Source: Cherax quadricarinatus (lineage: Eukaryota > Arthropoda > Malacostraca > Decapoda > Parastacidae). From it: DNA of 64,000 nucleotides. The stretch spans positions 12,947,183 through 13,011,182 of the forward strand of contig NC_091382.1 in NCBI RefSeq assembly GCF_038502225.1, read 5' to 3'. The position numbers and the translations under genes were made by a program. The notes beneath the pieces are model-generated. The model made no database searches, was not told the DNA's origin, and worked only from the letters and a program-made list of their open reading frames with translations. This document shows positions 57,324-64,000 of this stretch, in pieces. Positions within the stretch are counted from its first letter, which is position 1. Each line of letters opens with the position of its first letter.

Positions 57324-58410
57324 TTACTCTTCCCTCCTTGCATCACTTCTACTTTGTAAAAACTTCTCATATGCTAACTTTTTCTCCTTTACTACTCTCT
57401 TTATATCATCATTCCACCAATCGCTCCTCTTCCCTCCCGCACCCACTTTCCTGTAACCACAAACTTCTGCTGAACACTCTAACACTACATTTTTAAACCT
57501 ACCCCATACCTCTTCGACCCCACTGCCTATGCTCTCATTAGCCCATCTATCCTCCAATAGCTGTTTATATCTTACCCTAACTGCCTCCTCTTTTAGTTTA
57601 TATACCTTCACCTATCTCTTCCCTGATGCTTCTATTCTCCTTGTATCCCATCTACCTTTTACTCTCAGTGTAGCTACAACTAGAAAGTGATCTGATATAT
57701 CTGTGGCCCCTCTATAAACATGTACATCCTGAAGTCTACTCAACAGTCTTTTATCTACCAATACATAATACAACAAACTACTGTCATTTCGCCCTATATC
57801 ATATCTTGTATACTTATTTATCCTCTTTTTCTTGAAATATGTATTACCTATAACTAAACCCCTTTCTATACAAAGTTCAATCAAAAGGCTCCCATTATCA
57901 TTTACACCTGGCACCCCAAACTTACCTACCACACCCTTTCTAAAAGTTTCTCCTACTTTAGCATTAAGGTCCCCTACCACAATTACTCTCTCACTTGGTT
58001 CAAAGGCTCCTATACATTCACTTAACATCTCCCAAAACCTCTCCCTCTCCTCTACGTTCCTCTTTTCTCCAGGTGCATACACGCTTATTATGACCTACTT
58101 TTCGCATCCTACCTTTACTTTAATCCCCATAATTCTTGAATTTACACATTCATATTCTCTTTTTTCCTTCCATAACTGATCCTTCAATATTACTGCTACC
58201 CCTTCCTTTGCTCTAACTTTCTCAGATACTCCAGATTTAATCCGATTTATTTCCTACCACCGAAACTCCCCTACCCCCTTTAGTTTCGTTTCGCTTAGGG
58301 CCAGGACATCCAACTTCTTTTCATTCATAACATCAGCAATCATCTGTTTCTTGTCATCCGCACTACATCCACGCACATTCAAGCATCCCAGTTTTATAAA
58401 GTTTTTCTTC
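57324..58410 (-). pseudogene. RTE endonuclease and linker, multiple nonsense codons
   Basis: Translation from about 58,400 gives GCLNVRGCSADDKK, LALSETKLKG with the metal-binding Glu, SVYAPGEKRNVEE, VVGDLNAKVG with the catalytic Asp and Asn, and ATDISDHFLVVATL with the SDH triad. TAG stops lie at 58,256-58,254, 58,097-58,095 and 57,614-57,612, and a TAA at 57,326-57,324 separates this part from the RT frame. The catalytic residues survive, so the damage again is mainly nonsense mutation. RTE elements typically encode this in one ORF with the RT. Confidence 0.8.
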
Positions 58411-58793
58411 TTCTCTTTTTTAGTAAATGTCTACAGGAGAAGGGGTTACTAGCCTATTGCTCCCGACATTTTAGTCGCCTCATACAACACGCATGGCTTA
58501 CGGAGGAAAGATTATTTTCCACTTCCCCATGGACAATAGAAGAAATAAAGAAGAACAAGAGCTATTTAGAAAAAGGAGAAAAAACCTAGATGTAGGTGTA
58601 TATATATGCATTTGCGTGTCTGTGAAGTGTGACCAAAGTGTAAGTAGGAGTAGCAAGATATCCCTGTTATCTAGCGTGTTTATGAGACAGAAAAAGAAAC
58701 CAACAATCCTACCATCATGCAAAACAGTTACAGGTTTCTGTTTCACAGTCATCTGGCAGGACGGTAGTACTTCCCTGGTCTACCAACTTACTA

Positions 58794-61062
<2,269 letters not shown>

Positions 61063-61066
61063 AGAA

Positions 61067-62189
61067 GTGTTTTTGGGTATGCCCAAATGAGGAAAATCTG
61101 TGGACTAAAATCACAAGGGTATTAAAAGAGGATAACATCAAAGCTGCTTTCATAGAAAACCTGGAAGCTTTCTACAACAGATGGGAACATAAAATGTCCG
61201 GGCTGAATGGTACTGCCCTTGATACTGGCCATGTAGTCACAAACTGTAAGGCTGGAGGTGATGTCCTGGTAGTCAGTAAATGTAGGGCTGATAGTGCTGT
61301 CCTGGGAGACAGTAATGGTGAAGCTGGAGGTGCTGTCCTGGGAGACAGTAATGGTGAAGCTGGAGATACTGTCCTGGGAGACAGTAATGGTGAAGCTGGA
61401 GGTGCTGTCCTGGGAGACAGAAATGGTGAAGCTGGAGATACTGTCCTGGTAGACAGTAATGGTGAAGCTGGAGATTTTGTCCAGGTAGTCGGGAATTATA
61501 CGCAGGAAGGAATACATATAAATGACCTCATAGAGGACAGGAGCCATAGTAGGGAAACAAGTGTAGTCAAAGATAAGATAAAACCAATATTGCAAACCAG
61601 AAATACCGCAGGAAATAGCAAACAAGAGGACTCCAATAGCAATAGTGAGGATAAATTACCAAAAACAACTGGTGGGAGCTCCATTGTTGGTGCTAAGGAG
61701 GATAGGAATAAGACAGGGAAACATGCACCAACAGGGAATACAGTCACAGAAACCCAAGGCAAACGGAAACCAAGCCTGTGCACATACTATGCACTTGGTA
61801 TCTGCTGGCATGGGAAATCTGGAAAAACAGATGGGACATGCAACTATGACCACCCTAGAAAATGTCATGCCCATATGACAACAGGAAAATGCAAACTCCC
61901 TTCCTGTAAGCTTTTTCACCCTGAAATGTGTACCTCTTCAGTACAGGAAAGACTGTGCTATAACTTAAATTGCCAGGCATACCATCTAAAGGGGACAAAA
62001 AGATACAAAACATCCAGGCCATGGGAAAACCTGGGTAGCCACAGCCACTCAAGAGGGAGAGGTTTTTTAGTGCCAGGAAGGAAAAAAAACTGGCAGGAAA
62101 TGGCAGAAATCGTACACCAAATCCAGTCATTCCTGGAGTGGAACCACAGTCGATGGCCTCCACTCCAAACCAACAGATACAGATACTAA
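61067..62189 (+). CDS. CCCH-LINE ORF1 protein with three CCCH zinc fingers
   Basis: The frame continues upstream into CR1 sequence, so the true N-terminus is missing. The element part begins with CFWVCPNEENLW and a helical block (VLKEDNIKAAFIENLEAF). Next comes a 36-bp repeat region encoding VLGDSNGEAGGA-type units, then a charged linker. At about 61,780-61,985 three Cys3His fingers follow in tandem: CX7CX11CX3H, CX8CX4CX3H and CX8CX4CX3H. The C-terminus is basic with aromatic residues. LINE ORF1 proteins bind element RNA, commonly through RRM and CCHC modules. Use of CCCH fingers instead suggests RNA binding by a different module; this is inference. The stop TAA (62,187-62,189) overlaps the ORF2 ATG. 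Confidence 0.75.
61263..61497 (+). repeat. 36-bp in-frame repeats inside CCCH-LINE ORF1
   Basis: GTCCTGGGAGACAGTAATGG or a close variant starts at 61,263, 61,299, 61,335, 61,371, 61,407, 61,443 and 61,479, an exact 36-bp step. Each codes for 12 residues (VLGDSNGEAGGA or ...GDT). The repeats lie N-terminal to the zinc fingers. Confidence 0.9.
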
Positions 62190-64000
62190 TGCCGGAAAAA
62201 AAATCCCCCCCCAGTACCAACAATACCACCAGTCCGATAACATTCTTCTTTGCAAATATACAGGGTCTAAAGCCAGCAATAAACAACAAAATACCTTTCA
62301 TCCGTGGACTGCTTGCAGAGGCAAAGGCAATGTTCGCGGCTTTCACTGAGACCCACATAAAGGATCACTTGGACAACGAAATATGGATCCCAGGTTACAA
62401 CCTATACAGATGTGACAGAGTGAACAGGCAAAAGGGGGGGGTTGGCCTGTACATTGCAGAGTCACTTGTTTGCACAGAACTGCTTAATGCCTCAAATGAC
62501 GTAGTGGAAGTTTTAGCAGTAAAGGTCGAGAACCAAAACCTAGTCATTGTGGTAGTCTACAAGCCTCCGGATGCAACATCCCAGCAATTCCAGGAACAGC
62601 TGTTAAAAATTGACCACTGTCTGGAAAATCTTCCAGCTCCTGCACCCAACATCTTGCTCCTGGGGGATTTCAACTTAAGGCACCTAAAATGGAGGAATAT
62701 AACAAATAATATTGTTGCAGTAATAACACCAGGAGGCAGCTCTGATGAAAACTCACACTCACACGAGCTTTTAAATCTCTGCACAAAATTCAATTTAAAC
62801 CAGCAAATAATAGAGCCTACTAGACTGGAGAATACACTAGACCTCATCTTCACTAACAATGATGATCTGATAAGAAATGTCACCATATCAAAAACAATAT
62901 ACTCAGATCACAACATAATTGAGGTTCAGACATGTATGCGTGGAGCCTCAGACCGACAAAATGAGACTAGTCACGAGGGAGCATTCACCAAATTCAACTT
63001 CAATAACAAAAACATAAAGTGGGACCAAGTAAACCAAGTCCTAACCGATATAAGCTGGGAAGATATACTAAGCAACACAGACCCAAACTTATGCCTAGAA
63101 CAGATTAACTCGGTGGCACTCGATGTATGCACAAGGCTTATTCCTCTAAGAAAAAGGAGGAGTAGATGTAAAATAGAAAGAGACAGGCGCTCCCTTTACA
63201 GGCGACGGAAAAGAATAACAGAGCGGCTAAAAGAGGTCAATATATCAGAAATGCGCAGGGAGACACTGGTCAGAGAAATAGCAAGCATCGAACTTAAGCT
63301 AAAAGAATCCTTTAGGAGTCAGGAATCGCGGGAAGAACTAAAAGCCATAAATGAAATCGAAAGAAACCCAAAGTATTTCTTCTCCTATGCCAAATCAAAA
63401 TCGAGAACAACGTCCAGTATTGGGCCCCTACTTAAACAAGATGGGTCCTACACAGATGACAGCAAGGAAATGAGTGAGCTACTCAAGTCCCAATATGACT
63501 CAGTTTTTAGCAAGCCGCTAACCAGACTGAGAGTCGAAGATCAAAATGAATTTTTTATGAGAGAGCCACAAAATTTGATTAACACAAGCCTATCCGATGT
63601 TATCCTGACGCCAAATGACTTCGAACAGGCGATAAATGACATGCCCATGCACTCTGCCCCAGGGCCAGACTCATGGAACTCTGTGTTCATCAAGAACTGC
63701 AAGAAGCCCCTATCACGAGCCTTTTCCATCCTATGGAGAGGGAGCATGGACACGGGGGTCGTCCCTCAGTTACTAAAAACAACAGACATAGCCCCACTCC
63801 ACAAAGGGGGCAGTAAAGCAGCAGCAAAGAACTACAGACCAATAGCACTAACATCCCATATCATAAAAATCTTTGAAAGGGTCCTAAGAAGCAAGATCAC
63901 CACCCATCTAGAAACCCATCAGTTACACAACCCAGGGCAACATGGGTTTAGAACAGGTCGCTCCTGTCTGTCTCAACTACTGGATCACTACGACAAGGTC
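62189..64000 (+). CDS. CCCH-LINE ORF2: endonuclease and start of reverse transcriptase
   Basis: The ATG at 62,189-62,191 overlaps the ORF1 stop as TAATG, a known arrangement for stop-and-restart translation of LINE ORF2. The frame is open for 604 codons to the window end. Endonuclease residues: N23 in FFANIQGL, E54 in TETH, D160 and N162 in GDFN, and S239-D240-H241 in YSDHNIIEV. A strongly basic linker (KRRSRCKIERDRRSLYRRRK) follows, then GPDSWNSVF, NYRPIALTS and FRTGRSCLSQLLDHYDKV, the RT blocks before the first catalytic Asp. The rest is beyond the window but is represented by the near-identical copy at 25.27-27.12 kb. It would nick DNA and reverse-transcribe the element RNA. Confidence 0.9.
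   Translation, partial: MPEKKSPPSTNNTTSPITFFFANIQGLKPAINNKIPFIRGLLAEAKAMFAAFTETHIKDHLDNEIWIPGYNLYRCDRVNRQKGGVGLYIAESLVCTELLNASNDVVEVLAVKVENQNLVIVVVYKPPDATSQQFQEQLLKIDHCLENLPAPAPNILLLGDFNLRHLKWRNITNNIVAVITPGGSSDENSHSHELLNLCTKFNLNQQIIEPTRLENTLDLIFTNNDDLIRNVTISKTIYSDHNIIEVQTCMRGASDRQNETSHEGAFTKFNFNNKNIKWDQVNQVLTDISWEDILSNTDPNLCLEQINSVALDVCTRLIPLRKRRSRCKIERDRRSLYRRRKRITERLKEVNISEMRRETLVREIASIELKLKESFRSQESREELKAINEIERNPKYFFSYAKSKSRTTSSIGPLLKQDGSYTDDSKEMSELLKSQYDSVFSKPLTRLRVEDQNEFFMREPQNLINTSLSDVILTPNDFEQAINDMPMHSAPGPDSWNSVFIKNCKKPLSRAFSILWRGSMDTGVVPQLLKTTDIAPLHKGGSKAAAKNYRPIALTSHIIKIFERVLRSKITTHLETHQLHNPGQHGFRTGRSCLSQLLDHYDKV

Larger units (their letters stand above)
61063..64000 (+). mobile_element. 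CCCH-LINE copy C, apparently intact ORF2, runs off the window
   Basis: This plus-strand copy starts abruptly at the truncated 5' end of CR1-like copy 2. It has most of ORF1, then ORF2 open to base 64,000. It is the best reference for the family in this window. I see no stop or frameshift in the 1,812 nt of ORF2 that are visible. The RT catalytic core and the 3' end lie beyond the window. Confidence 0.9.

Overview
This is a repeat-dominated stretch of a large animal genome, most likely a decapod crustacean (crayfish, lobster or shrimp type). That assignment is inference. It rests on recognising two retrotransposon tails that I associate with decapod genomes: the 3' end at 25.24 kb of a LINE family called here the 'CCCH-LINE', and the 5' and 3' ends of an RTE element at 55.2-58.8 kb. 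I recognise no complete host gene, rRNA or tRNA. By simple addition, tandem arrays make up roughly half of the window, and most of the rest is non-LTR retrotransposon sequence of four families.

Layout. 1-1.0 kb: unassigned sequence and a CA microsatellite. 1.1-5.9 kb (minus): a degraded L1/Tx1-like LINE with an intact CCHC ORF1. 5.98-6.5 kb: a 94-bp near-perfect palindrome, an ACT tract, a TATA plus hammerhead-like module and an A-tailed 3' end. 6.56-8.6 kb: a 12-bp AT-rich array. 8.6-9.44 kb: a CCCH-LINE 3' fragment. 9.5-11.8 kb: a 21-bp array. 11.81-12.03 kb: a candidate TATA/Inr promoter and signal-peptide exon with a splice donor. 12.1-17.9 kb: an old CCCH-LINE copy carrying a 42-bp minisatellite in its ORF2 leader. 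17.93-37.98 kb: a 30/33-bp satellite split by a young CCCH-LINE insertion at 25.2-27.1 kb. 37.98-46.24 kb: three more arrays (21, 21 and 22 bp). 46.3-46.6 kb: five 65-bp repeats. 46.75-49.63 kb: another CCCH-LINE copy. 50.07-50.45 kb: eight 47-bp repeats. 50.55-50.59 kb: a candidate 34-nt exon. 50.8-54.95 kb: a CR1-like LINE bracketed by 276-bp inverted repeats, each holding a hammerhead-like motif. 55.2-58.8 kb: a near-complete but dead RTE element. 58.96-61.06 kb: a second CR1-like copy. 61.06 kb to the window end: a CCCH-LINE copy whose ORF2 is open to the edge, with ORF1 and ORF2 overlapping at TAATG.

How it fits together. The LINEs supply endonuclease and reverse transcriptase genes. Most copies are dead, but the CCCH-LINE looks recently active: two copies in the window appear nearly identical over about 600 bp. 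Tandem arrays arose next to these elements and even inside their reading frames. The very long open frames in the arrays come from repeat periodicity and not from selection for protein. If the candidate exons at 11.84-12.03 kb and 50.554-50.587 kb belong to one host gene, almost the whole satellite block lies inside a 38.5-kb intron.
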